From Paramacrobiotus metropolitanus (lineage: Eukaryota > Tardigrada > Eutardigrada > Parachela > Macrobiotidae), in the NCBI RefSeq assembly GCF_019649055.1, contig NW_026570344.1, positions 1-64,000 of the forward strand: 64,000 nucleotides of DNA, read 5' to 3'. Position 1 is the stretch's first letter, and each line of letters starts with the position of its first letter. The notes beneath the pieces are model-generated. The model was not told the origin of the DNA and did no database searches. It saw nothing but the letters and a program-made list of their open reading frames with translations. A program made the translations under genes and the position numbers. Positions 33,647 to 47,500 of this stretch are shown one piece after another.

Positions 33647-36600
33647 TTATTTGCCCAGTTCAACCAAGGTATGGTATTGTGAAATGTTGCGGGTCAAGAT
33701 TTCTTTCAAAGGACCTGCAAAAATCACGAGTGAAATCTTGCTGCAGTTTGTCACTGTGTTATGTCCTATCCCTTACCAAGCAGTCGTTCAAAGCGTGGCC
33801 GATCTAAGCGAGCACATTTGAGCGTTCCAAGGGCTTTAACCGTTGCTGCGCGTGGTTTATCCAAAATTAGGGCAATTTCACCTGTTAAAAATGAAAGTGT
33901 TAATACAAGCTGTACTTTTGAGTGATCATTGTTTGTTACCGAAGTAGTCAGAAGGGCCTAAACGACCAACTTCTACTGGAATCTGGTCAATAGATTCCGG
34001 TGGAATCTGATAAACCACGGCATTTCCCTACAGAAAACAAAATGCTCAATTAAAGATCAGATGGTGTCCCGAGAAATACTGTTTCCGACTGATGAGAAAC
34101 TAACAATACGTCAGAGCAACTGTTCGTCCCACTATCAAGGCGTGCAACTGATAAGACAGCAGCCATACTACGTCAAAACGATTTCGTTATCTCAGTCATA
34201 AAGCATCACAATGCGTAGATTATCAAAAAGTAGTCAAATTCGGACAATGGAAGCCTTTACTTCGAAAATACCACTGCCAAAATCGGAAACGCAGATTAGT
34301 AGAGGTGCCCTTTTGTAAAGCATCTGGCCTAATTTACCACATGCCAAAAAAACGTAAAAAATATACCAAAACGAATTAGCTATAAAAAAAACTTTAAAAA
34401 TCGCGACGTGACCTACCTCTAGAATAATAAAGAAATCTTCGCCGCGATCGCCTTGCGTAATAACCGTCTGTCCATCTTCAAAAGAGCAAGGTTCCAATGC
34501 ATCAGCGATTGTCAAACGTTCCCATTTGTCGAGGCTCTCTGCAATGCAGATGCATGCAAATCATGACGTATAAGCAAGTAACCTCCCAAAACAATTCCGG
34601 CTTGATTTTATATAACTCTAAGGAAATCTATTGACCAACGAGGACCACTCTTAAAGATTAACCGATCCGCTTACCGAGAATGGGTACTTTGCTAAGGAAC
34701 TCCTCATAGCGCTTCCGCTTTCTGATAGTGCTGCCCATCAGAATGCGCCGGTATGTGTTGCGATCGATGCCAAATAATTTGACCTTGTCGGATTTGGCAA
34801 TAATTGTTGCAGCACGCGGTGTCCCATAGATCAGTGCCAGTTCGCCGAATGATGCACCTTCGCTTAACGATCCAACGTAGGCCTCGTTAACTGAAAAATA
34901 AATAATTTTATTAATTTATAATAGTATACTAGAACTAATATCTTATCAGAACTACACCTTAAAACACACCATTCTAACAGCCAAACTTTGCAAAATATCT
35001 CATGAATTCGTTTTATTTAATTGTTTTCGCAATTTTCAGTGCCAGGATATGTACCGTATTAATGATAGTTATTTCATCAATGTTAATCGCTCATATTTTG
35101 CGATTTCCGACTTATGTACGAGAACTCGTCAGAATTACAGTATTTACCCGTTATTAAATACAGTATACCGCGGGCGGCAAAACGGTAGCTAAACACTGTA
35201 TGAGTACGAAGTAAACAATTTGTTTTGTACACCCGTACAAAATATCCACATGATAAAATCTGCACCTTTGCAAACTTGCTTTACAATCGAGAAACGGAGA
35301 AAGGTTACACTAATAAAGGTCTAAGCGCTTGTAACAAAAAAATTCCACTGCAATCGTTTTCTCGCGGCTACGTTTTCCGTTTTAATTTCTGGTAGAATAT
35401 TGCCAATAAACCTAAGTGAAGAGTTTTAAGTCTACTCCCACTGGCAGCAAAAACTGAATCAGATTTTCCAATCGCACACGAGTGGGTTTTATGGGATTCC
35501 CTCGACTTAACATCATCAGACAGAGCAAGCTGAGGGGTGAGCAAGGAAAAAGATAGCGAAATTGGATTGAATATTGATTTTACACATGTGGAATTACGAG
35601 ATAATGTGTAGCGTTTGAAGGAGATGCTGTTGACAGTTCAATCATATGATACACCACCGTCCCTGTCGTTTCCTTTTCTCATATTATTCTGCTTTTTTCG
35701 TACCAAGAATATCCACTTGACCGGCTTCGATAACGTAGAAATTATCGCCTTCGTCGCCCTGTCGAATGATCGTTTCGTCTTTGGAAAATTCCACAGGAAA
35801 CATGGCTTCAAAAATATCTCTGCAAATACAAACAATAATAAGCCCGACATACTAAATAAATACAAATCAAGACTTGCAAGTTACAACCAACAGTACGTAT
35901 TATAACTATTCTCTAAACTCCGTCAGTGTCACTGGTGTGCCAAGTTGCCAACCATCTATTTCGGTTTTTGCGCACACAAGCCCACCAAGAGGGAACAAAA
36001 TTTGGAAGTACGTAAACAAATATCGCATTTCAAACTTGACATTAGATGATTCGATTTGCTGAATGTTTTTGAAATTCTCTCACAGATTAATATACGAACA
36101 CTTCCAGAGAAACAGACTACGCGAATTAATATCTACCTATCGGACCGATCTAGCAAGAAGTGTCAACGCGAAGTCGAAACTAATTTCGCAATGTGCAGTC
36201 GCATTTTATAAAACAATCATAATATAGTGCATAGTTCCTTCTCATGTTAAATTCTTCATTGATTGTATATACTGACTATTATTACTGACAATAAATGGTG
36301 CTCGTTGATGCGCATACTGAAAAATTAAAAGGAAAATCATAAAAATGCGAGACGAAATTCGACGCATCAAACGATTGGGTTTGCCGTTCGCTCGCTGTAG
36401 AGTCGTCGACCGACCGGGTTTTTGGAGCGCATATCACGAAACAAAGAAAACACTTAGCCAATGTGGGCCGGTTATTTGAGCAGCCGGGCAATCTGTTTGC
36501 CTTTTGCACGGCCATTAATGACCTTCCTACATATGTAAATTTCCCCGGCTGACATCATTACCAGCTGCCGAATGCCCAGTCAAGCCTGCCAAATCATCCT

Positions 36601-39600
36601 TTTCCGTCAATCTGGAGCAGAACAGCCGCAGCCTCATCAGCATCAGCGCTCACCCAGCCAGCGAGCCAACTTGTCGCCTCGGTAGAGCTCAGTGCAGGAG
36701 AAACAGAAAATCAATACAGCTCCACAACAGCAGCACGCACATGGGCCAGTGTGCCGTATTGATTCCCTATGCCGACTAACCTCTTCTCACAGTCGTCCAA
36801 ATGGGAAAAGAGAATGTTCTTCTGAATAGCGCGCGACAGGGCTTCGGTCGTTTGGGGATCCTTGGGCACCACTTCCTGTGCGTGGGAAGAAAAAGCAAAT
36901 TAAGAGAATGCACAAGCCATGGGTTATGCAGGAGAAGAGAAAAATATAGATGCCTATTATGCTGTCGTGTTCGTGGGTATTTTCGTGGAATAAACAATCC
37001 TGCACACACCGACGTAAGGCGGGCGTGTGACTGCCTGCGTAAATCTACAGATCGTGCACAATTGCAGAATAAATCGAAGTAGGTGTAACTGGATCGTTTA
37101 GGACAAGCCGCGCAACCTGCTAGTGGAAGCCTGAAACGCTGACATACTGGTTTATGGCAGCGAAATGCAAGGTCTAACAAAACCTTAGAATTATAATTTA
37201 TTATCTAAATCTTCACCAAATCAGTAAAATTCAGCATTGAAGTATCAACATAATTACTTAGGGACTGCGAAAAATCATAACTGTAGGGGGAACTTTTGAT
37301 CTATTATATTCGCTTACAAAAATTCACTAGGGATAAAATGCAGTCAGAACGTCTTCCTTACTCGAAAGGAATGTTGCACGTATGTTTGCAATTACAAAAG
37401 TGAAACGTTTTACGTTAAATAACCGTTAAATTTACAACGTTCCAAAAGGTGTTAGTCGAATCAGTGCACCCTCGCTGTTCCCAAACATGCGCCATACTTA
37501 TACCGTAGTTCGCTCTTTCTTGTGCTAATTTCTCAATGTAAGAAATGCAGCATGAGTCTGAAAGGCAAGCAGAACAGCAACTTCTCCAGTGATAAATTAA
37601 TCATCTTTGTCATTGTTCGCGATATAAATGAGGTCCCACAAAAGAGCTTCGGTCGACATGCTCAAGCAGGGAATAACATTTGCACATGACTCGCAAGGTT
37701 TCAACGCAACACTAACCCCCCAAAATCATTACTTAATCTTCGTGCAAAACCATTAACGATATCGCGAGAGCACAGCAACATCCAACAGCATCGCTATTAT
37801 GCAATCATGTACTGTTTACTGCTGTCTTAGAGTCACTGTAACTTACAGCTTTAACATAATTGGCCACATCCTCCTCCGTCACGGTCTCCGACGAGAAGGC
37901 GCCACGGCGTCGCGGCCGATCCAGAATATTCTCGGCATTGTCCACGTGAGCCCCGTTGGGCTGGGGTGGGCCGCGATTGCGCGGGGCCTGGCCCTGCGCG
38001 TCCAGGGGCGCATTGTCCACATCGGGCACGGGCTCACCCAGATTCCGTCCATCCACGCCCGCTGCGGCCGCCGTCGGGGGACTGGCTGGTCGGGCCGGAC
38101 TGGAGGACTGTGAGGAAAAGAGGGAAAAGGGCCATAAGATCGTCATGATAAAGGTAACAATACTTTGATGTAAGTCAGCAAGTGATTAACAATAATGTGG
38201 GAAGAAGAATTTGGGTACTCTGGAACCATAGAGTTATTTAGAACTGTGTGTATCGCTGGTGTGTTGTTGTTGTGTGCGATCTGTGCCTTTGCGAACTGTT
38301 TAAAACGGAACGACGCATGCTTTCTAGTGTAGGCGGAGTCACGGCTGTACGAGCGGTTTGATTGGTTGGTTCCTAACTTCCTATGCTCCTGGAGCGCTAT
38401 GTAAATGAGAACCGGGAACTGGCGGGAATTGAAGTAAGTAGTTCAAAACTGGCTTCCGCTGGGGATTTGCATACGGTAAAACTGAAGTTAGCAATTTTCC
38501 AAAGGTGTGCATGCCTATTTATTGACAACGATCCATAATTTTTAGAAATTGCGATGGTAAAATTTATAAGCGAAATCACGACAGCCTTCAAAACTTAAAG
38601 TACGAGTACTGTAACAGCACTTACTCGTATCAAAAGCTGCAGTACCGATCAAGGAAACGTATCAATTGACTTGTGACTTGTGAGTAGTGTATATATTCAA
38701 ATTTCAAATTGATAATTATTTTGCGAATCGACAGTCGTTATTACACTGGTTGTATAAGTAAATTAATGGCGAGTACTGACCATGAGTGGGTTACATAAAT
38801 TACGACTGTAAATTCTGTTACATAATTTTTTAGTAGAATAAAATTATAAAAACGCATAGACTCAGGGCGCATAGACTCTTCGACTTTTGTTGTTATAGAA
38901 ATACCTTATCCGATAATCATCAATATCAAGTTATTATTAACTGTAACATTGTGCGAAACCGCAACAGATGTGTTCATAGAATTTATTTTAAACGAATTTC
39001 GTAATTCTGCCTTTGATGCTACACTTTTTCCGGTGGAACGGTAAAAATTTAGTAAAGCTATAACTTTACTGTATATGACCGGAGAGGTAATTCCGTCTCG
39101 TGTGCTGTTTTTACGGTGAACGATTTAAAGGTCATGACGATCTAATTATAACGTTGTCCCCTTTAAAACATAATCCGTAATCTGGTACTGATTAAGGAAA
39201 ATTTAATTTTGAACAAGGCCGGTATGCTGCAGCATCTCGGAAACCATTTACAAACCGGCAGCCAAGGCAGAAGCCGCCACCCCGGCTGGGCCCAATGTTA
39301 TACGTCATGGTCAACGATATACCGTACAGACTCTGTACTTGTCCTTATGCAGTTATGCATGATTGTACCAAGAGAATACACTGAATGTTATGGCGGAGAA
39401 AAATCGATGTGCCCAGGGGAACTGCCATCTACGGCCTACGGGAGTAACGGGACCACGTATGTACCATTCCAGATCCGAGATTTGGCGATTTATTCCGATG
39501 TGTAACGTACTTGTACCCATATTAATTTTTCGATTGACGGAAAGCTTCTTGTGGCGCCATCTGTCGGTCAGTTAAAGCAACCTACCCTTGCAACACAAAG

Positions 39601-42600
39601 CTATAGCTACGCTTGCGATGCCGTCAAGCACGAATGTTTTTTAAACTCCGCATTGTATTATTACAGTTTGTATACTTTTGGATTTTCGTAAATGATTCAA
39701 GTAATTATGACGAAAACTAAGTACTGTTGCATCGGTTATATTATTTAACTTACATATTCCGTGGGGTGCGCTTTAACTATATGTTATATTATTGTACTCG
39801 TTGCGGCAGAATCGGGCAGATGCTACCGTTTTAAATTAGTTGAAGTTGTCAGTTTGTACTTCTGTTTGCAATTGTTGCTTGATTGTGCTAGCTGCATGAA
39901 TGCTGCGGCATTTATTATAGAAGTTTGCCTTAAAGGTCAAATGCGATATGAAGCTATCTGCAAGGCCAGGCATACCTTTAGCCAGCGCACATCGACCTAA
40001 GCTACTTACAGGCACTAATTAATTTTGTGTTTAGGATTGCTTGCGATTAACATTTGCTTTTAACATTTGTTTGTAATTAACAGAACACTTAGGGGTAATA
40101 ATATATTACATGCATAGTACGTTCCACAGGATTTACAAAAATATCGTTTAGTTATACTTGGACGTTATCGTGCAAAAGGTTCGTTCGGCCGCCGGTTTGT
40201 TTGGTTATATATAAAAATGATGACCACAAACTAAAGTGGTTTCATAGCCAACAAAAATGAAAAGTGCTCCCATGATTGTTAGCCGATCACATGATCGCAG
40301 GTTCGTACAGGATAGAAGCACAATCGATAAAATTTCATTCACTTTCTCTCTGACTCTTGCAGCGATTACGGTAATTATTGATAATAACTGTGTAACAAGT
40401 CGAGATTTACGTGAATCGTTTAGAGTTTCCTTGCAGCGGGGATTTTACTAGTACTGCGCGGCGTTCAGTACAGCGCAACACAGAACAAAGATTTCGCAGG
40501 CGGCTACCAAAACGGCCACATCTACTTTGTACATTTGCAAATGGTACAGTACGGGTTCAACTTGCGCGGAGCGATTCAGATACGAATACGAAGTACAAAG
40601 TATATCAGAGTATAGCCTGCGCTGGTTATCTAAAGCCAGCAGACCCTGTTCGGGATACCATTAGGCCGGAAACGACTCGATAAAGGGATTCTTCTTATCA
40701 TATTCACACTGCTATTTGTCAGTGATTTATGGATATGATACCAGGCAATTTTTATATTCTATCCTTTTTTGTCAATATTGAAATTCTGCCGAGTATTACA
40801 AGCGCAGTTTACGGAAGATTTAGCTGCAGCCAACTGAGCCAAAAGAGCACGAATAACACTGGAAAGCTTTAAATTTCTTTTTGGCTAAAGATCAACATTA
40901 CACTAGTACAACACGTGTTACGTAAGCGAAAGGGTACATATTTTTTAATCTGGATTTCGCATTTAAACATGCATTACTGATGGAGAACCATATATCAAAC
41001 ATAAACACAAAAATAAATAATAAACATAAAACATTAATTAACCTTGATACAGTTACCTGTAAACATTATAATGCGGTTGCAACAATATTCACCATAGTCT
41101 TAAAGTTAAAGCCCAGGGACAAATGCATAATACGTATGAAGTGCTTACTGCTAAGAATTTATTAACCAGTACCTGAACGTAAAGCGAAAGAAATAAAATA
41201 ATTATAAAACTTGCAAAGGAGCAAGAGACAGAAACACTTATAAATGAAAGCGGTACGTGGCATTCAGTAATCGTATTATAACATTATTTCTCCATAAAAA
41301 GATGGAGAAAATAAGTTAACAACGAATACTAGTAAATAACATATAAAACAAGCAACGAATACTAGTTAATTTAAGCTGAAAAAATTAAAGAGAAAGTTCT
41401 TAAAAGTCATGCTTTACGTGCAGATTTATTTCGTTATGCGCCAATTGTCTTGTATTATTATCACTTTTCATGGCTCAACATTCACATGTAACTACCGTAT
41501 TAGAATTTGTAATCTACAGAGCATACAACAGAGTTCTGAGTGCGCCTGGAGAAATTCGTAATAATTTCAACAGGCAGCAGTCGTCCGAGTAACAAAAACT
41601 GCAGGCATGGACACATTATTTAACGATTAACGTTCAAATACTGAAAATCACCTAATTTAGACTTCAAAATTATTATTCATGACAAAAACAGCGTTGACAA
41701 TTTACTACCGCCATGTAACAACGAATTTTTGATACTTATTAGTACATAGCGAATTCGAATATACAGTACTAGCACATATAATATATAATATACATAATAA
41801 TATATACAGTACGAATATACAGTATACTAAGCCCATTTGCTGCAATTTCGCTCAAAAGTTTAAAGTTCTAGCAGTAATATCGTTCAATCAATTCAAATAA
41901 TTTTAGACATTAATAAAGTTTAGCACAATCTTGATTCGAATTAGAAACCGTAGTTTTGAACACTAGGCAGAAATAATAACGCCTGCCACCAAACCGATCT
42001 CGCTCATATGGCGGTGGACTGAGCAAATTTCAGCCACTTATTACGCATAAGCCTTAATTTTTCTGGAAGCTTGCAACTTTAGTCCACGGGCAAAAACATG
42101 CCGCAATGGCTATTAGTTGTCGTCGTTCATCCGCCAAACGTTGGGCATGATCGCATCAATAAGGTCGATCTAGCCGGAGAAAAAACACCAACTCCCCAGG
42201 CGAGCGTGTGTCGTTATGGGAGCGACCGGGTGCCGGCGCATGCGGTGCTGCACCGCACGGACGCTGTAACAGCGCCCGCCGCGCGCGGTGCAGTGTAATG
42301 CAAGCTGCAGCCTTTTTACCGCCGTGCCGCTCACCCTGCCGGCCTAATGCCGCCTGCCACCGCATCTACCATCTGGGGACCACCATCATAATCCGCTCTC
42401 CGCAGCCGCATTGACCCTTTTTCATTCTCCTACTGAACCGAATAATGCGCTCTTAAGTACGGCCTACACCGCTTCATTGCTTTATGGGATCTGTCGGATT
42501 TTTACTCGAAAAACATTGCGCTTCAGCGGCATCATTATGCCTATTGCAAAAAAAGCGCATTAACGTCCGCATTGTTTTATGACCAGTTGAATGCAGATTA

Positions 42601-44500
42601 AACGGCATTTTATGCAGCTGCGTTTTTTTGGCTAACTTTTCTGGGTTTCACAATTCACACTAGGGTCACTAGCAATAAACAACGAGTTCGTGCAATTATG
42701 CAGTGTCTCATGGATTTTCGGTGTGCCGCTGTTTAGGTACAATACATGTACAATTCATTGAGCAACTGCCTCATTCCAACATAATACTAAATTTGTCTTA
42801 TTTAATAAGAATTATAATAACATAAGAATTATTATAACTATTTGAATGATTGTAATAAAAGAAAAAGAAGGTGCACCAAATTCACGTCTGCATGTAGAGT
42901 CCGCCAGGACGGCACACTGGGCCAATCTTCAGTGTGTAGGTGACAGTTAGAAAGGTGTCATTCGATAGCGCTTTGCTGTTCTTTCAAACGCTGAACATTT
43001 TTTTCTACAAACACCTAAGCGTGCAAAAAAACTGCAGCTGCTTAGCCCGCGATGTCAGTAGTGACCAACTGACCACATCAACGTGCAGCCATTCAGTTAA
43101 AGCAGGTTATTTTAGTACACATGCATGGCGCATCCTATTGGTTGGCCGGCGGCGGTGGTCGGTGGACTCCCAGTACTAATGATGCCACGCGTTGTCTATC
43201 AGCGATATATCCATTAGACCTTCCGGCTTCCGGAAGTCATAGCGGTGCTTGATCTCTCGTCAGCTCAATTGCCATCCATAACCATAAACGGGGGCCTGGC
43301 CTGACTTTTTTCCCACTGATCTTCGCCGTCCCAATGTACATGTTTTCAGCTCGCGCGCGGCATTGACAGCTGGTGCGCATCACACGGAAATGTTTTGCGG
43401 CTGCAGTGCGCGCGCGATGTGTGAGCCTCGGCACACACTGTACACACAAATCCCTTTCCCGGCACATTGCCCGCCCACTACTGGCGTCATGCACCGTCAA
43501 TCAGTTTACATATTCGCCACTCGCTGACCTAATTGTTCCTCCGTCTACTTTCCCGCGGACACTGCACGGTCAGCGATATCAATCGGTATGACGTCAAGCG
43601 GCTTTCGGTTCCCTGTTGACATTTTTGTGTGTTGTGCAATACAGATTAAACAGTCATGTATACGCCCGTAACCGGCACTGTTGTGATTCTCACACCTCTC
43701 TGTTCCTTGTAAAATCATACCGTAATAACAACACAGCTACGACCCCTGCTAATCGAAACCCAAGAAAATATTTAAAATTTTAACAACAAGGACCGAGCAT
43801 TATGCAGACGAACAAAAGTGCTAATTAACTTTAATAAATTCAGCGACAACATAATAACAGTCATCAATTCGCCAAACACCGGCATAAGCATCTGCAAGCT
43901 GTTATCAAGAAAGCGCAAAACTGACCATGACCTCAAAAAAAACGGTCACGAAAACTCACTTGCACGGTTCTGTGTATATTTCTTCTTGCCAACCAATAGT
44001 GACAAAAACATCACAACAAAAATTTTCAGTAATTATTTTGATACACTTGGACGCTGCGAGTCGCGACTAGCAAAAGACAGTTTGGACCTTTCTTTTACAA
44101 TCTAACAGTTCGTGTACTAACAAGAAATCAATAAGATACAAAAATACTACCGAAAAGGAGGCTTCTAGAGCACTTATCCGCTTACCTTGTTTTTGAACAA
44201 AGCACGTAGGGAAGTCGTTGAAGAGGTGATTTTACTGGAGAGCCACGATCCGGATGCCGACGCCGCGGTCGGCGAAACGAGTTGTCCCGTCGGAGTGGAA
44301 GCACCGCCCATACTGCTGCCCGAGGGTGTCCCGCCTCCGCGGCCATTGTCCACCGACTGGCGAGTGTGGATTTTCAGCTGAAGTGTCGATTTATCTGCGG
44401 TGGGGGAGAAGGTGGAGGGGCTTTTGGAAGCATTGGATGTTCGCCGGCTGGAGTGCGTCTGGACTGCATCAGCGGTGGGGGAAGCCTGTCGGTTGCCCAT
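33647..44500 (-). CDS. PRKAR1: cAMP-dependent protein kinase type I regulatory subunit
   Basis: Nine exons (in transcript order 44500-44186, 38107-37847, 36875-36781, 35819-35704, 34890-34675, 34538-34417, 34027-33940, 33881-33777, 33714-33647) join in phase to 461 residues. It binds and inhibits PKA catalytic subunits until cAMP is bound. The pseudosubstrate RPRRRGAF has Ala at the phospho-position, which marks type I. It is followed by EEDVANYVK and [10 protein letters not shown]. Cassette A has [15 protein letters not shown]; cassette B has [16 protein letters not shown] and [15 protein letters not shown]; the end is [12 protein letters not shown]. The 105-residue first exon starts MGNRQAS, a good N-myristoylation context, and is Ser/Thr rich. 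The dimerisation/docking domain normally at the N-terminus was not found, so other first exons are likely. Assignment of the 44.5-kb exon rests on phase and proximity only. Confidence 0.93.
38108..44185. other. 6-kb first intron of the PKA regulatory subunit gene
   Basis: Mostly AT-rich with tataatat runs near 41760-41830. GC-rich patches at 39.2-39.5, 42.1-42.4 and 43.1-43.6 kb could hold alternative promoters or first exons. I could not read a docking-domain exon in any of them. Confidence 0.5.
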
Positions 44501-47500
44501 TTGCAGACGCACGTATTAGGGTACCCTAGTGCGCTGCCTCTACTACTACGGCTGGGACTCGCGCGATGGGACAAGTGTGCAGCGCTAGAGGCAGTTGTGA
44601 TCAGAGTTGCATAGAGGGAGATTCACGGCCTGGGGAATTACATGTATATATATTTCTGCTACGGAGATAACCTCTCAAGGATCATTAATACCGGCAAGCA
44701 CTCCAGATTGTCAATATAAAATGTGTAGTGCCCCGGACAGTAATCCTGATAAATATTCCTCGCGTTTTTTTTCACTGTGATATGCGAAGTGGAAAGATCG
44801 GTTGGTTGTTGAACAACAGAGGACGCTCAGTTTCCTCCCTGTAACAATCAAAATGCCGTTTATAAGCAAACTCTCCTAACTATAACTTAGAATGAAGGAC
44901 AAATTATTAGGTTATTATTTAATAATAATAACCTAATAATTTGAACGCCAAGCCAAGTGAACGTTAATAAATTCGTACATGAACTTAAGATGCAAATTAT
45001 TTATGAATTTGGCCTAGTAATATGTCGCATCTAGTGATTTATCGAACGCATGCACATACGTAATTACAACTTCATGGTATTAAAAATTTGATCAGTCAAT
45101 TTTATAGTATAATCATTGTTGAATCACAGTTTGTTTTTTAAAGGTCAGTTTTGGATGCGTACCGCTTTACATAAAGGAAATGTTCTAAATTTTACTTTGA
45201 CTATTCCTGATGATATCGTACTCGTGTATGTAGTTAACTATTAATCGTAAAAACATGCCGATTGTGACAAGCACAAGCACTTCTGTCCAAAAACTGCTCT
45301 ATATTATTTGTGGTGTGTAGCTGTATACACTATGGCTACTATGTATTTGAACATTATGCGCTAAAAAAACGATTTGCAGCGTTTAATTATAGACATAACA
45401 CAAGAAGGTATGCTTACAATAATATATTATTTTATATTCGATTTCGGCCGGACAAGAATCACGTGAATAGATTGCATAATTCAAACGTTACGTGACCCAC
45501 ATATTTGTACTGGCTTAAAGTACCATTTTCGTGCTACAGTTTCGAATTCTAGCCCAACCATCATACAATGTAACTATTTGATTTTACAAAATCTCAGTAC
45601 AAGGTACGAGTATATTCGTTGAAGTTTGCAATTAAAGTAATTTCATATTTTCTGCATGTGCAGTTGTAGAACAATAATATCGCACAACATGTAAAGAATA
45701 AGATCTGCGTGCAAAAAGATAAAATTTAATATCGTCGGGATCATCTCCACCAATTTTACGCATTTGCAGGTCACAATCAATCTAACACCTTTGGATGTAT
45801 TTTAAAAGTTAAAAATGTAATCGTTTTGATAAGTGTCGTACCTAGCGCAGGCTTTTTTGTTATGTGGAACGGCTATTGGCGATTAAAAATTATATATCTA
45901 AACACCTAGTAGCGAATAAACCGGGCTAAATAAGAAAATGTCACTGTGAAGAAATACATAATCGGCGAAAAGAAAAGTTATTTAAATTAAATGTATTGCA
46001 GCAGTCTTTGATCAGTGCAGAACGTGTCCGGCGAAAACTGCGCTTGGCAGTATTACTATAGTTTACAGATGTGTCCGTGTGAAACATACAACATTATTCA
46101 CCCAAGTTACGTACTGGTGTACGGTAATCGATTATTCACGAGCGGGAATGTTTCTCTAGATTCATATGGCTCACTAACCAAACACGATTACAAAGCGCAT
46201 AATTTCTTACGGTTAAATATTTAATACCGGCATCCTTTTTTAGCCACAATTTACCATTGTACTGCCGTTTGCGAAGCCGTACTTAAAGCAAAACTTTGTA
46301 GCATTTGCCAAAGCAATTATTTCAATAAAAGAGGCTAATTTATGATCACCATTAAAAATCAAAAATGGCTCTAAATTCCTCCATCGTTTCCCTTAGTCAT
46401 TCCGTATTGCGCATCACAAATACGGACGATTGGTTACAGTTCGCATATAAAAGGGACTTACGAAGAAAAACATATTTTCCCACTGACACATCAATATCCC
46501 ATCCATATAATCCACATGTGTGAAAATATCCTTCAACAACCGGTTAACTAGGATGGCAAAATATCTGAATAGAGCGCATGAGACGCCGGGGCTGAATAGC
46601 CGCGGCCACGATGCTGACTGATGAAAAGCCGATTTTTCTATGCAGCAGCGCGCACAGCCAAACAATCACATATGCGCCGGCATCCTCTTAGAACAAATTG
46701 CCGGTTTCTCCTTCCGGTTGTGACACCCTGCGTTGGAATTATTTCACTACCAAACAAAAAGTCGGTGGATTAAATTCCTGAACTAATGTACGGGAACAAT
46801 GAAATGGACGCGGAGTCTAACTCAGTATAATACGTGTATATGGCCTCCACGCATTATATTATGTATGTATAATCTGGATGCCTGCTCAGTTAAGGGGAAA
46901 AAGTTAAGGCCGATATCCCTGGCGATGGCAAGCCCATGGCAGGACTCGACGTAGTTTTGGAAAGTATTAATGAAGTGTGCAGCAATTCATATTGGCAGGC
47001 CATCTGAGCCGGGGGTGCGGCGCGCGTGTGCCGGCGCTCTGGGAGCAGTGTGATTGGCTGCATAGTTACTGGCGTCCTATGCAGCACTACTTACAAAACG
47101 GTATGCAGCTGAGAATTTTTGCCGGTGTGTGTGTGCCAATTGCTGCGCAGGGCAGTTGAGCTAGAGTTTTATCAGCCGGAAGACTTAGCGGATGGGAACT
47201 TGTGCGACTTCCGGGTGTCCGGCTAATTACCAACCACTGACAATGCGCCAACGCCAAAGCCGATCATCATATGAAGGCGTGGCCGTCGCGGCACTTCCCG
47301 TACCGTCATTCAGCATACCTTTTTTTCCAGCCGTAAATTAACGGTTTTCCCGTTGCGAAAACGGTTATGGTGACCTTAGAAAACTATTGACAGCCATTGT
47401 GCAAAAACTGATGTTTTTCGTACTTCGTCAGTGTAGAAACGTCCATCATACAAATTTTACGTCATAAACTTATTTTACATCACATATGTAAGCTTAATCA

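Noticed and set aside
36776-37180. 134-codon minus-strand frame
   Set aside because: It covers a real PKA exon (36781-36875) but in the wrong frame; the true frame gives [10 protein letters not shown].
42156-42414. GC-rich overlapping frames in the PKA intron as a docking-domain exon
   Set aside because: None of the frames resembles the dimerisation/docking helices.
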